Source: Flavobacterium sp. SUN052 (GTDB lineage Bacteria > Bacteroidota > Bacteroidia > Flavobacteriales > Flavobacteriaceae). From it: DNA of 57,509 nucleotides. The translations under genes and the position numbers were made by a program. The notes below the pieces were generated by a model that searched no databases, was not told the origin of the DNA, and saw nothing but the letters and a program-made list of their open reading frames with translations. The stretch lies in NCBI RefSeq assembly GCF_028867935.1, contig NZ_JAPQNS010000025.1, positions 1 to 57,509 of the forward strand. Direction: 5' to 3'. Shown piece after piece: positions 15,550-24,724 of the stretch (positions within the stretch are counted from its first letter, which is position 1; each line of letters opens with the position of its first letter).

Positions 15550-18500
15550 TTACTTCTTCTTCAGGCTTGCCAGATAATCAACCAGATCGACCAGTTCCTG
15601 CGTACTCATGTTGTCTTGCAGTCCCGATGGCATCATCGACGAATCCATTTTCTTCATCGACACCACGTCGGCCATTTTGTAGTTCTGCACCACACCACCG
15701 GGGAATTTCATCTGAAGGTCCGTTTCGGTTTTGCTCGACACTACACCCGACATGGTGCTACCGTCTTTAAACTTGACCTCAAAGCCCTCGTACCCAAAAC
15801 TAATACCCGCATCAGGATGCAGAATGGCTAGGTATTGGCCCTCTTTGGGGAGCTTGCTCCCAATTTCCGACAATTTCGGGCCGAAGTCCATTCCCTCGCC
15901 ATTGATCTGATGGCATATTGAGCAATTAGTTTTAAATACAGTTACTCCGTTAGCGGCATTACCATTCATCGCCAGCAGCTCGGGCAGGGGTGGTACTTTT
16001 TTAGTCGCCGTTGTTGAGCCACCATCAAGGTAACTGGCGGCCTCCTGCCGAACACTCTTGCGCCAGGCATTAGAAACCCCCTGCACGGCAGCGGCCTTCA
16101 GATCACCTTTAATTTCGCCAGCCTTAAGCATGGCAAGTACCACGTCTTCACCATCGTAGCTACCACCAATGGCACGAGTAGCATCCCGACGAAGGCCCAA
16201 CGGGCGTTTCTCGTCCAGGGCTACTGTTTTCAGGATGTTTATGGATGGCTTGCTTCCTACCCACCGCAGGGCCGTGATGATATGCGAGGCCGCTTCGGGA
16301 TCGGAGCCGTTGATGGTTTCCCAAACCAGTGCTTCACCATCCTGCTTCAGCAATTGACGGCCTGCGTCGCGAGATATGCCGTTCAGATACTTGTCGACGA
16401 CCAGATTCCGAAGGCGTACATTTTCTGTTTTAGGCTCATACCGCTGCACCATCTCCACGTATTCCGGCGTACCGTAGGTTTCGTCCAGCAATTTCTGGAG
16501 CGCTGCGAGCGCGGGCTGGCTCGTTTTCACGAAACCCGGATCGAGGTGCCGAAGCGCTAATTTGGTGATCTCGGGAGAACTCTGATTAGCCTGTAAAATG
16601 CTCAACAGGGCGGTTGATTTTTCGGTAGCGCCAGGGTTAAAGTCAAACGCCCGGAAATAACGAAGCCGTTGATCGAGTGCGACAGTGTTATCTGCCGCCA
16701 GTTTGGCCAGCATGGGCACTGACTCTTTCGAACGAGACCGCCAGACAATGTCTTTACCACCTACATTAGCGAGGGGATCATTGTTTACCCGTTGCATGTA
16801 GGAAGAATAGAAACTGTCCCACTGCCCATCGGCCCCGATACCCAAAGCCTCTACGTACCAGCGATCGGTACCATCGTGCATTGCAGCCAATTGAGCCCAC
16901 AAAGCCGGTGCTTCAGGCGATTTATTTCGGTGTAGAGCAATGGCACACTCCCGTCGAACCTGACTGCTTGCATCGCTGGCCAGTTGTTTTACGGCCGCAA
17001 TAGTCAGCTCGTTATTCAGCTGGCGGGCTGCCCGTAATGCCGTAATCCGCAAATTCGGATCGGTATCTTTGAGAGCCGCTTTGATGTACCGCTCTCCTTT
17101 GTTGTCGGGCAATTTGCTCAATAGCCATAGTGCCCTGGCCTTCATGCGCGAGTCTGGATTTGACTTGTAGAACTTGGCCAACGCCTTTTCTGCTTTCGTA
17201 CTTTCGTCATGCAGTTTGTTCCAGGCCTTGTAGCGAATATTCATGTTGGGGCTTTGCAATGCCTCCAATGCACCGGCCGTGCTGCTCAAATCTAGTTTGG
17301 GCATGGCATAAGGCGTATTGGGGGGAGCCACGCGATACACACGACCGCGCCGTTGGTCGCCCGCCTGGTGGCCACCTACACCGGGGTCGTACCAATCGGC
17401 AATGATGAGCGAACCATCGGGAGCCACGCATATGTCGGCGGGGCGAAACCACTGATCACGAGCCCCTTCCAGTAGGTTCGTGATGGTTGCCTTATAACCT
17501 GCTCCGTCGTTCTGAACAGGGTAAGCCCGGACAACATTCGGGCCAGCATCGCAGTGAATTATTTGGTTCCGGAACGCTTCGGGCAGGAGCTTGCCCTCGT
17601 ACACAATTATACCCGTAGGCGATCCGGCTCCCGTTTGTAACAGATTTGGAATGGAGCCAGGGTCGTTTTGGTGCCAGTGTTTCTTCGGGATTTCTTTCTC
17701 TACGTTGGTGCGGTTGGCCTGCCATCCCGCGCCCGTTATTTCGTCAGTATAGCCGTAGTTACCGTACTCCATCACGAAGTTGATCCGAACGCCTTTGTTG
17801 CCATCGTCGTCATTGTCCGACTGCCAGAGGGTTCCGTAGGAGTCAGGAGCGATCTCGTAGTTATTCCGAAAGTTGTGGCCCAGCACTTCCACGTTTTTCC
17901 CGTCAGGATCGCAACGGAACGCCATGCCCTGCCGGAAATTGGTATGGTGTACAGGCAGGCCCGTCACTTTATCAATTACCGGCTGACCGTCTTTATCCAG
18001 CAGTTTACTACCCGAGTTGCCAAAGTTGAAGTACCATTTTCCATCAGGTCCAGCGACGAACGTGTGCATACCATGGTCGTGCTGTTCGCCTTCGATACCC
18101 TGAAACAGAATTTCTTTTTTGTCGGCTTTGTCGTCGCCATTTTCGTCGGTAAGCACCCAGACATAGGGGCTTTGCGACACGATCACTTTGTTACCCTGCG
18201 CCCAGATACCCAGCGGAGCATTGAGTGAGGGGTCCTGATAAAACACTTTGCTGACATCGGCTTTACCGTCGCCATTCTGGTCTTCCAAAATCACAATTCG
18301 GTCGCCTTCCTTGTGCGTTGGATTACCGTTGATTGCCGGACGGTAGTTGTATGCTTCACACACCCAAACGCGCCCTTTTTCGTCCACGTCGATATTGGTC
18401 GGATTAGTGAGCATCGGCTCAGCCGCAAACAGGGTGGCTTCGAGTCCGGGAGCTATGTTCAGACTACCGACCGCATATTTAGGGTCATGCTTATCGTCGT

Positions 18501-18651
18501 CGGACAGAGTGGCAAACAGCTTGGCAAGATAAGGCTGTGAAGCCTGACCCAGATTAGTATTCTGGTATGCACCAACCAGCATGCCGGCACTGAGCAAACC
18601 AGCCGTCGAGTAGGCCAGTGCCCGGCGACTAAAGATTGTTAAACGGTTCAT
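15550..18651 (-). CDS. Membrane-bound dehydrogenase-like protein with HEAT repeats and cytochrome c domain
   Basis: A 1033-residue exported protein. N-terminal signal (MNRLTIFSRRALAYSTAG...), then a beta-propeller/sugar-dehydrogenase-like domain (about 50-450: INVDVDEKGRVWVCEAYNYRP, PDGSLIIADWYDPGVGGHQ), alpha-helical HEAT-like repeats (about 470-890) and a C-terminal heme-c domain with NCSICHQINGEG. The set matches the PVC-type/haem-binding dehydrogenase family abundant in Planctomycetes and Cytophagales and linked to sugar oxidation. I use Met8 (18651) as start. It is encoded alone, divergent from the GIN-domain lipoprotein gene. Substrate unknown. Confidence 0.88.
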   Translation of the reverse strand: MNRLTIFSRRALAYSTAGLLSAGMLVGAYQNTNLGQASQPYLAKLFATLSDDDKHDPKYAVGSLNIAPGLEATLFAAEPMLTNPTNIDVDEKGRVWVCEAYNYRPAINGNPTHKEGDRIVILEDQNGDGKADVSKVFYQDPSLNAPLGIWAQGNKVIVSQSPYVWVLTDENGDDKADKKEILFQGIEGEQHDHGMHTFVAGPDGKWYFNFGNSGSKLLDKDGQPVIDKVTGLPVHHTNFRQGMAFRCDPDGKNVEVLGHNFRNNYEIAPDSYGTLWQSDNDDDGNKGVRINFVMEYGNYGYTDEITGAGWQANRTNVEKEIPKKHWHQNDPGSIPNLLQTGAGSPTGIIVYEGKLLPEAFRNQIIHCDAGPNVVRAYPVQNDGAGYKATITNLLEGARDQWFRPADICVAPDGSLIIADWYDPGVGGHQAGDQRRGRVYRVAPPNTPYAMPKLDLSSTAGALEALQSPNMNIRYKAWNKLHDESTKAEKALAKFYKSNPDSRMKARALWLLSKLPDNKGERYIKAALKDTDPNLRITALRAARQLNNELTIAAVKQLASDASSQVRRECAIALHRNKSPEAPALWAQLAAMHDGTDRWYVEALGIGADGQWDSFYSSYMQRVNNDPLANVGGKDIVWRSRSKESVPMLAKLAADNTVALDQRLRYFRAFDFNPGATEKSTALLSILQANQSSPEITKLALRHLDPGFVKTSQPALAALQKLLDETYGTPEYVEMVQRYEPKTENVRLRNLVVDKYLNGISRDAGRQLLKQDGEALVWETINGSDPEAASHIITALRWVGSKPSINILKTVALDEKRPLGLRRDATRAIGGSYDGEDVVLAMLKAGEIKGDLKAAAVQGVSNAWRKSVRQEAASYLDGGSTTATKKVPPLPELLAMNGNAANGVTVFKTNCSICHQINGEGMDFGPKLSEIGSKLPKEGQYLAILHPDAGISFGYEGFEVKFKDGSTMSGVVSSKTETDLQMKFPGGVVQNYKMADVVSMKKMDSSMMPSGLQDNMSTQELVDLVDYLASLKKK

Positions 18652-18889
18652 AGAAGCAGGTGATTCGGGCAAACAGTTGTGTTACAGAAAGTAAAAATAC
18701 GATGAAAGCAGGAATAGAATCCTAATAACTTGTATAAGGCTATTTGGTAGGGTGTCTTACCCAATTCTAAGAGCAACTGTTTCAGCCCACTTTTATAACG
18801 GTTCACCTATGATTCAAATTTTCTTCGGCAGGCATGGGGGTAAGTTTGTCTTGAATTGTCCAGTCAACATAAAACATATTTCAAATACT

Positions 18890-19624
18890 ATGAAACGAGT
18901 CTTCCTTCTTTTTGTAAACGTCAGCTTGCTGATATTTTCCCTGTCGGGTTGTATTATTAATCTCGACCCGGCTTTTCCATTGGGCACTTCTAAGGCCGAA
19001 ATTGAGCGCACCTACTCCGCCAACGATCTCGGAACCTTTAACCGGCTTGATATGGGTAGTGCTTATCTAATTACGGTCGTTCAGGGCAACACCCCGTCTA
19101 TGACCGTGAAAGGCGACCGGGACGATGTAAATGATCTGGAGTTTACTACTAACTCTGGAACGCTGAATGTCCGTTACAACAGAAGCCGGATACGCCGTTA
19201 CACCATGAAAATAACAATCACGATGCCGACACTACGAGGTGTGGTCTTTTCGGGAGCGACTAAATCAGATGTATCGGGGTTCCGCAATCTCAACGACCTC
19301 AGTATCGAGTTGTCGGGAGCTTCCAAAGGCTACTTCAACCTACAGGCAAACAACATAAACCTCGATCTGTCGGGAGCCTCTAAAATCGACTTCACGGGTA
19401 GCGGCAACACACTTCGGGCCGATGTATCGGGCGCATCAGAACTCGAAGGCTTCGATTTTCCTTTTGCTGATGCCACGCTCGATGTGTCAGGAGCAAGTCA
19501 CGCGTATGTAACAACCAGCAATACGTTAAACGTTACGGTTACCGGAGCAAGCAAGGTGCGTTACCGGGGTAGCCCCTCTATAAAACAGAGTGTCTCTGGA
19601 GCTAGCAAGGTTGAAAAAGATTAA
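18890..19624 (+). CDS. Head GIN domain lipoprotein (DUF2807)
   Basis: A 244-residue lipoprotein starting at MKRVFLLFVNVSLLIFSLSGC, with the lipobox cysteine in LSGC. The mature part is a DUF2807 beta-helix: (V/L)SGAS(K/E/H) recurs about every 20 residues (for example DLSGASKIDF, DVSGASELEG, DVSGASHAYV, VTGASKVRY, SVSGASKVEKD), one repeat per coil. Probably anchored in the outer or inner membrane facing the periplasm. Function unknown. The frame is open back to 18752, but the signal peptide fixes the start. Confidence 0.9.
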   Translation: MKRVFLLFVNVSLLIFSLSGCIINLDPAFPLGTSKAEIERTYSANDLGTFNRLDMGSAYLITVVQGNTPSMTVKGDRDDVNDLEFTTNSGTLNVRYNRSRIRRYTMKITITMPTLRGVVFSGATKSDVSGFRNLNDLSIELSGASKGYFNLQANNINLDLSGASKIDFTGSGNTLRADVSGASELEGFDFPFADATLDVSGASHAYVTTSNTLNVTVTGASKVRYRGSPSIKQSVSGASKVEKD

Positions 19625-19638
19625 CAACCAGTAATTAA

Positions 19639-19705
19639 AATAAGGTAAATGGGTAATAAGGTAACTACCAGTTGGATAGCTGCTTTATTACCCATTTACC
19701 TTATT
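19639..19705. repeat. GGTAATAA-word hairpin between convergent genes
   Basis: A perfect 21-bp stem: AATAAGGTAAATGGGTAAT... at 19639-19659 and its complement at 19685-19705, with a 25-base loop. The arms repeat GGTAA/GGGTAATAA words, and further partial copies flank them. It lies between the convergent GIN and PA14 genes and probably terminates both. Confidence 0.7.
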
Positions 19706-19723
19706 ACCCCCTCCCCAAATTCA

Positions 19724-21421
19724 TTAAAACACAATTTCGTATTGCACTGTAGCAGCGCCGTTTTTCAGGGCTACGGGTAGTCTAAGCTCCTGACGACCGT
19801 TTGCGTTTCGAAGTTCTGGTTTAAGGGCAGGGTCGACACGGACGTAATACGAGCGGTCATTCACGGCGTAGAGTCCTTTGGCTATTTCTTCGATTTGAGT
19901 GCCCGCTGCTACCCGGCAAACCACTGGGCCATTGGCTGAACCCGTCAGGTTCATCGTTCGCGTGAGTCCATCAGCAGTTGGGCGAATGGCGTCCGTTACG
20001 GTAGCTCCACCAACTGTGTACTCAGTAGTAGGCATTCCCTGTTTATCCAGCGATAGACCTTTGTATTGTAATATTGTCTCGCTCACGCTATCCGGCCATG
20101 CCGCATTGGCATCATTCAGAATCGTCAGGGCTGTTTGTGGAGCCAGAAGAACATTGGCACCCATTGGCTTAAGTAGTTGAGGTTCTCCACGCTCGTACCA
20201 CATCTCGGTAACATCGGCAAAATCGCCTTTCCAAACTTGCAAAAGGGCCATCTGGTTTAGATCGAGCGTGAAATGCCGACCAGCGGGCGTACCAACTGAA
20301 AGACTATGGGTACGCTTGAGCTTTTCGCCGGGCAGCAGCACAAACGAACGAATCAGCACAGGCTTTGCATCAGCCATAACACCAATAACACTGACAGGAT
20401 CCGGCTCTGGTAACGATATAAGCGTATGCAAGGCTTGCGGACGGGTGTCGGGTAGAGACACGAATAAGCCAAGACCCGGCCGCTGCCACGCACGCCCGAA
20501 GAGCACTTCTACATCGTGATTACCAGCCGGTAAGGGTAACTCAACCGATATTTGTGCACCCAGATCTTTGTAGTCCCCGGTTATTACTTCTTTACCATCC
20601 ACAAAAAGCCGGGCCCTGCCGCCGTAGTCTAAATCAAACTGGTACGTTCCGGCGTCGGTTACGTTCAGTTTGCCCGAAAACAACATGGTGAAGTTACGTG
20701 GCTTAATACCATACGCCGACTCAAAACTGATAGCCGAAGTAGTATCTTTTTTGATCAGCTTTTTACCCGCCAAGTCGCTTTTAACCAGCGTTTCACCTTC
20801 GTAGATGGAATAGTTCAGGGGACCAGCCCATTTGGCTACGCTACGGTTGTTCAATCCACGGTATCCGACATTGCGCATGATAACGGAGCCATTTTGGACT
20901 GCCAGTGAAACTGGGCCGTTGTTCGCAGAACGAGGCAGCGTTTGCCCTTCGCGGAGTGTTACCCCATTGATCACAAAACGATCGATAATAGCTGGCCGTG
21001 AAGCAGTAGCCGCCCGGTAACGAAGATCCACTGTTTGCCAAAGTCCGGGCGCTTTGTTTAACCGCACATCGGTTAGCGGCACCGTTTGGCCAGTTGGCAG
21101 GGTCAGTTGTGCCGATGCTCCGGGGGTCATTAATACTTCGGCTTGAAGCGCAAAGTCGGTGGAGTTGGGAACAAGCGTTAGAGCCTGCCCTGCATTACCC
21201 ACCAGCAGCGTATTGCCCGGCCCAGTTTTAAACGTCGATTGGGTTGGCGATGCCATAACACTCCCGGCTCGTTGCCAGTTAGCAGGAAGTTTTAACTGAT
21301 CGGTTGCCAGGCGGGGTAATGTGACAGAGGAAGTTTGGGCATAAACAGGGGCCGACAGGAACAAGCCTACCAGCAAAGGAGCTACTCCGTAACGGAGAGC
21401 TGAAGAAAACGGATCAAACAT
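19724..21421 (-). CDS. Secreted PA14-domain protein
   Basis: A 565-residue exported protein starting at MFDPFSSALRYGVAPLLVGLFLSAPVYAQ (21421). A jellyroll-like N-terminal part (about 40-190) is followed by a PA14 domain (about 205-325: YSIYEGETLVKSDL, AGTYQFDLDYGGRARLFVDGKEVI, PAGNHDVEVLFGR). The C-terminal half shares the style of sugar-dehydrogenase accessory proteins. PA14 domains bind glycans, so it may capture carbohydrate for nearby secreted oxidoreductases. That link is inference. Confidence 0.8.
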   Translation of the reverse strand: MFDPFSSALRYGVAPLLVGLFLSAPVYAQTSSVTLPRLATDQLKLPANWQRAGSVMASPTQSTFKTGPGNTLLVGNAGQALTLVPNSTDFALQAEVLMTPGASAQLTLPTGQTVPLTDVRLNKAPGLWQTVDLRYRAATASRPAIIDRFVINGVTLREGQTLPRSANNGPVSLAVQNGSVIMRNVGYRGLNNRSVAKWAGPLNYSIYEGETLVKSDLAGKKLIKKDTTSAISFESAYGIKPRNFTMLFSGKLNVTDAGTYQFDLDYGGRARLFVDGKEVITGDYKDLGAQISVELPLPAGNHDVEVLFGRAWQRPGLGLFVSLPDTRPQALHTLISLPEPDPVSVIGVMADAKPVLIRSFVLLPGEKLKRTHSLSVGTPAGRHFTLDLNQMALLQVWKGDFADVTEMWYERGEPQLLKPMGANVLLAPQTALTILNDANAAWPDSVSETILQYKGLSLDKQGMPTTEYTVGGATVTDAIRPTADGLTRTMNLTGSANGPVVCRVAAGTQIEEIAKGLYAVNDRSYYVRVDPALKPELRNANGRQELRLPVALKNGAATVQYEIVF

Positions 21422-21502
21422 ATCAAGGCGAACAAGAAGCCGTAAAGTTGTTAGAATAAAAGGAAAGTTACCCAATTTTCTCATCAGGGAGATTTGGCGA
21501 TA

Positions 21503-21533
21503 GAAAAAAGTCAGTCAATTTTACCAGACTGAC
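21503..21533 (-). terminator. Orphan intrinsic terminator on the minus strand
   Basis: Minus strand: GTCAGTC, 10-base loop, GACTGAC, then TTTTTTC. It stands 80 bases before the PA14 start and has no minus-strand gene upstream, so it could end a small RNA or work as a leader attenuator. Confidence 0.5.
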
Positions 21534-21599
21534 ACCTAAACCTACGAGTTGACGATGAGATTTGGATCGAAGTAAGCCTTTCAGGAGGGGGAGGAGGAT

Positions 21600-21663
21600 G
21601 GAGGGTTGCGGGCAAGGATGTTGCCCTCTTGCTTTGACCCTAACCCTTGCCCCTAGGCCCTCC
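21600..21663. repeat. GC-rich imperfect inverted repeat
   Basis: GGAGGGTTGCGGGCAAGG (21600-21617) pairs imperfectly with CCTTGCCCCTAGGCCCTCC (21645-21663). It could be a diverged relative of the REP-like family. The surrounding gap 21422-21973 also holds the orphan terminator, a plus-strand -7 box and an AT-rich stretch before mcrC; I see no gene in it. Confidence 0.5.
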
Positions 21664-21677
21664 ACCCCTTCCTGTTA

Positions 21678-21685
21678 TATCTTTG
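21678..21685 (+). promoter_or_regulatory. -7 box upstream of the McrC-like gene
   Basis: TATCTTTG matches TAnnTTTG. If used, it gives a leader of about 280 bases before 21974, including a CTTCG-CTG-CGAAG hairpin. A near-match TATATTTA closer to the gene is an alternative. Confidence 0.35.
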
Positions 21686-21973
21686 TCCCGACTTTCTGAT
21701 TATGTCAGCAAAGCGGAAGATGTGTAGTCTTCGCTGCGAAGCGCTTTTCGTTGCGACAGTTCCTTTCTATCTAGGAATGGTCTTTTATTATTAATTGCGT
21801 GCAAAGGCCTTTATGTTTCACACAAGCCCTTATCAATCACTAACAATTCAATATAAAACCCGTATCAGTTACTATATTTACAGGCAGGCAAAAATATGTA
21901 TAAACTCTATAGAATAGCAATACTTATTAGAATTACCACACAGATTCTGTTTATATTTCTTTTTTGAATAAAA

Positions 21974-23284
21974 ATGCCCTCAATCCACCTCACCGTTACT
22001 GAAAGTGGCCTGATTCGCCTATCAGCATCTGGCAGTAATGAGCTCACAGCCGATCATACTCTTCTGATCACTGAGCGATTTTGGGGTTATCTGCGAGATT
22101 TAGCTAGCCTTCCAGAGGCTGAGAATATTTTTAGTTATAGCTATCAGCGTGGTCAGGAAACCATACGAGTAGGTACCTACGCGGGTCTTATCGAACTTCC
22201 GGGCGGTGCCGTTCTGGAAATTTTACCCAAGATATGGCAACAGAATCCTGCCGATTCCGAAGGGCACCATCCCGCCCGCATAGCCCTGCTCCGTATGCTT
22301 AGGCACCTGCGCGATACTCCTTTTCGCACGCTCACCGACGCTCATTTAGGTGTCGCCCGTTTGCCGCTATGGAATGTATTTGTGCTGGCTTTTTTAGATG
22401 CGCTCACAACAGTAGCCCGGCAAGGATTGCAAACCGCTTACCAAACGGTTGAGGCTAATCAGCCATTTATTCGGGGGCGTTTGCAACCGGCCCGGCACCT
22501 GCGCGAGAACCTCGTTCATGCCGAACGCCTTGCTGTGGCCTTCGATGCACTTTCTGTAAATGTGCCTCCTAACCGAATTCTGAAATCAGCTCTGTTGCAT
22601 ATTCTCCCCCGCGTAGGAAGTGTTCAGATCGAGACACGGCTTTATCAACTGCTCACTACGCTGCACGATGTTCCTCTTTCTGAAAACCTCTTAGCAGATC
22701 TCAGCGCTATTCAGACGCTTAATCGCCTATTCGACCGCTATACACCCGCCCTCCGCTGGGCCGAACTATTGCTCACTGGTCGGGCATTTGGCCCACGCAC
22801 GGGTAAAACATCGGCTGTGTCGTTGCTATTTCCAATGCAACGCATATTTGAGGAATACGTAGCCCACGGTTTTCGGGCATTCTGGCCAGCAGGAGATGTA
22901 ACCACGCAGGAGTCGTCGGCGCATCTGGTTGAAGAACATGGCGGTTCCCCCAAATTTCGGTTGCGCCCCGATATATTGGTCCGGCACCCAGACCGAACCT
23001 TAGTATTTGATACAAAGTGGAAAACCATCGACGGCACCAACACACAACGGCAATACGGTATAGAATCGGCCGATTTGTACCAATTATTTGCCTATGGTAA
23101 AAAATACGGAGCCAGCGATGTATACCTAATTTACCCGACAAGTCAAACCTTTCACAAACCATTAGATGTATTCGGTTACGACCCAAGCATGCGACTACAT
23201 GTCCTTCCTTTCGACGTGACACAACCATTGAGGAATGAAGTAGAAAAGGTCTGGAAGTATGTTTCAGTGAACAGTGAGCAATGA
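21974..23284 (+). CDS. McrC family nuclease subunit, without a nearby McrB
   Basis: The 436-residue protein matches McrC, the nuclease partner of the GTPase McrB in modification-dependent restriction. The N-terminal ~150 residues include YAGLIELPGGAVLEILPKI. The C-terminal PD-(D/E)xK nuclease has FRLRPDILV (about 325-334), LVFDTKWK (about 343-350) and DLYQLFAYGKKY. McrC normally needs McrB for DNA cleavage, but neither the 550 bases upstream nor the next gene encodes an AAA+ GTPase. The last codons (SVNSEQ) overlap a word-type hairpin. Solo function or a distant McrB are both possible. Confidence 0.88.
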   Translation: MPSIHLTVTESGLIRLSASGSNELTADHTLLITERFWGYLRDLASLPEAENIFSYSYQRGQETIRVGTYAGLIELPGGAVLEILPKIWQQNPADSEGHHPARIALLRMLRHLRDTPFRTLTDAHLGVARLPLWNVFVLAFLDALTTVARQGLQTAYQTVEANQPFIRGRLQPARHLRENLVHAERLAVAFDALSVNVPPNRILKSALLHILPRVGSVQIETRLYQLLTTLHDVPLSENLLADLSAIQTLNRLFDRYTPALRWAELLLTGRAFGPRTGKTSAVSLLFPMQRIFEEYVAHGFRAFWPAGDVTTQESSAHLVEEHGGSPKFRLRPDILVRHPDRTLVFDTKWKTIDGTNTQRQYGIESADLYQLFAYGKKYGASDVYLIYPTSQTFHKPLDVFGYDPSMRLHVLPFDVTQPLRNEVEKVWKYVSVNSEQ

Positions 23285-23345
23285 ACAGCCAACAGTGAGT
23301 TATTGGCGCTAAAACTGCTCGCTGCTCACTGATAACTATTCACTA
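23264..23345. repeat. AACAGTGA-word hairpin
   Basis: TTCAGTGAACAGTGAGCA on the left and TGCTCACTGATAACTATTCACT-like words on the right pair imperfectly. AACAGTGA words recur in the left arm, and the McrC stop codon lies within it. It separates mcrC from the gluconate permease. Confidence 0.55.
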
Positions 23346-23348
23346 AAT

Positions 23349-24713
23349 ATGCCCCTTATCCTTACCCTACTTGGTATTCTAGCTCTTATATTTCTTATTG
23401 CCTTTGTCAAACTAGACACCTTTATCTCGTTCGTTATTGTCTCACTCGGCATCGGTTTGGCTTCGGGTATGGACGTAGTCGCAGTTGGGAAATCTATTCA
23501 GACGGGTATTGGCGGAACGCTGGGCGATTTAGTGCTCATTATTGGCTTCGGGGCCATGCTAGGCCGGTTGGTGGCCGAAAGCGGGGCCGCCCGCCGTATC
23601 ACGGATGTGTTGATTGGGTGGTTCGGCCTTAAGAACATTCGCTGGGGGTTGGCGCTGGCCGGGTTCATTATTGGCATTCCGCTGTTCTACAATGCCGGGT
23701 TCATTATTGTGGCTCCACTCATTTTCACTATTGCCTATTCGGCCCGACTGCCGCTGTTGACGGTAGCTGTTCCGATGTTGTCGGCACTGTCGGTGGCTCA
23801 CGGCTACCTGCCACCTCACCCCTCTCCGTCGGCCATTGCCGGGCAGCTGAACGCAAAAATTGGCCTCACCTTGTTTTATGGCATTATGGTGTCTATTCCA
23901 GCCATTGTGATTGCTGGGCCAATTTTTGGCAAAACACTGGGCCGCTTCCAGCCTAAAATAGACAAGGAGCTATTCAATATTAAAGAAGTACCAACCACCG
24001 ATTTGCCGGGTGTAGGCATTAGTTTTCTGGTAGCGTTGTTACCGGTAGTTCTGCTGACGGTATTTGGCCCACTTAAAACCTATTTACTTACTGCACCTGA
24101 AGGTCAAACGCCCCTGATCGATAAGGCGTCTCTGGCTGGAAAGCTATTCACACTCGTGGCAGAGCCTTATATCGGCATGTTATTATCGGTGTTGGTGGCC
24201 ATCTGGGTGTTGGGCCTTCGGCGCAGAGCCGATGGCAAACGGCCAACTATGAAATCGGTAATGAAGGAGCTGGAAGAAGCGATCAAAGCAGCCTCTCCTA
24301 TTTTGCTCGTCATTGCGGGGGCCGGGGCGCTCAAGCAGATTTTCGCCGACAGCGGAACGAGTACCTACATTGGTACGCTGCTTACGGGGGTTGCTATTCC
24401 TCCCCTGTTATTGGGTTGGGGTATGGCCGGTTTTATCCGTATATGCGTAGGCTCGGCAACCGTGGCTGGCTTAACAACAGTAGGAATCATCCTGCCCCTG
24501 ATTCAGTCGCAACATGTTAATCCCGAACTGATGGTGCTGGCTATTGGATCAGGAAGCCTGATGTGTTCACACATTAACGACTCCGGTTTCTGGCTCTACA
24601 AAGAATATTTTAACCTCACTATCAGCGAAACCCTTAAAACCTGGACGGTTATGGAATCCATAGTATCAGTTATTGGACTAGCGGGGGTTCTGGTACTGGA
24701 TGCCATTCTTTAA
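23349..24713 (+). CDS. Gluconate:H+ symporter, GntP family
   Basis: A 454-residue inner-membrane transporter with about 12 hydrophobic segments. It has GntP landmarks: GFGAMLGRLVAESGAARRITD, IIGIPLFYNAGFIIVAPLIF, LPPHPSPSAIAGQL and CSHINDSGFWLYKEYF. The family imports gluconate or related sugar acids with protons. The SGNH hydrolase follows after 11 bases, suggesting an operon that releases and imports a sugar acid. Confidence 0.9.
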   Translation: MPLILTLLGILALIFLIAFVKLDTFISFVIVSLGIGLASGMDVVAVGKSIQTGIGGTLGDLVLIIGFGAMLGRLVAESGAARRITDVLIGWFGLKNIRWGLALAGFIIGIPLFYNAGFIIVAPLIFTIAYSARLPLLTVAVPMLSALSVAHGYLPPHPSPSAIAGQLNAKIGLTLFYGIMVSIPAIVIAGPIFGKTLGRFQPKIDKELFNIKEVPTTDLPGVGISFLVALLPVVLLTVFGPLKTYLLTAPEGQTPLIDKASLAGKLFTLVAEPYIGMLLSVLVAIWVLGLRRRADGKRPTMKSVMKELEEAIKAASPILLVIAGAGALKQIFADSGTSTYIGTLLTGVAIPPLLLGWGMAGFIRICVGSATVAGLTTVGIILPLIQSQHVNPELMVLAIGSGSLMCSHINDSGFWLYKEYFNLTISETLKTWTVMESIVSVIGLAGVLVLDAIL

Positions 24714-24724
24714 ACTAAACAACT

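Noticed and set aside
17668..18228. 186-residue plus-strand frame inside the cytochrome/HEAT gene
   Set aside because: Antisense shadow of a well-supported gene.
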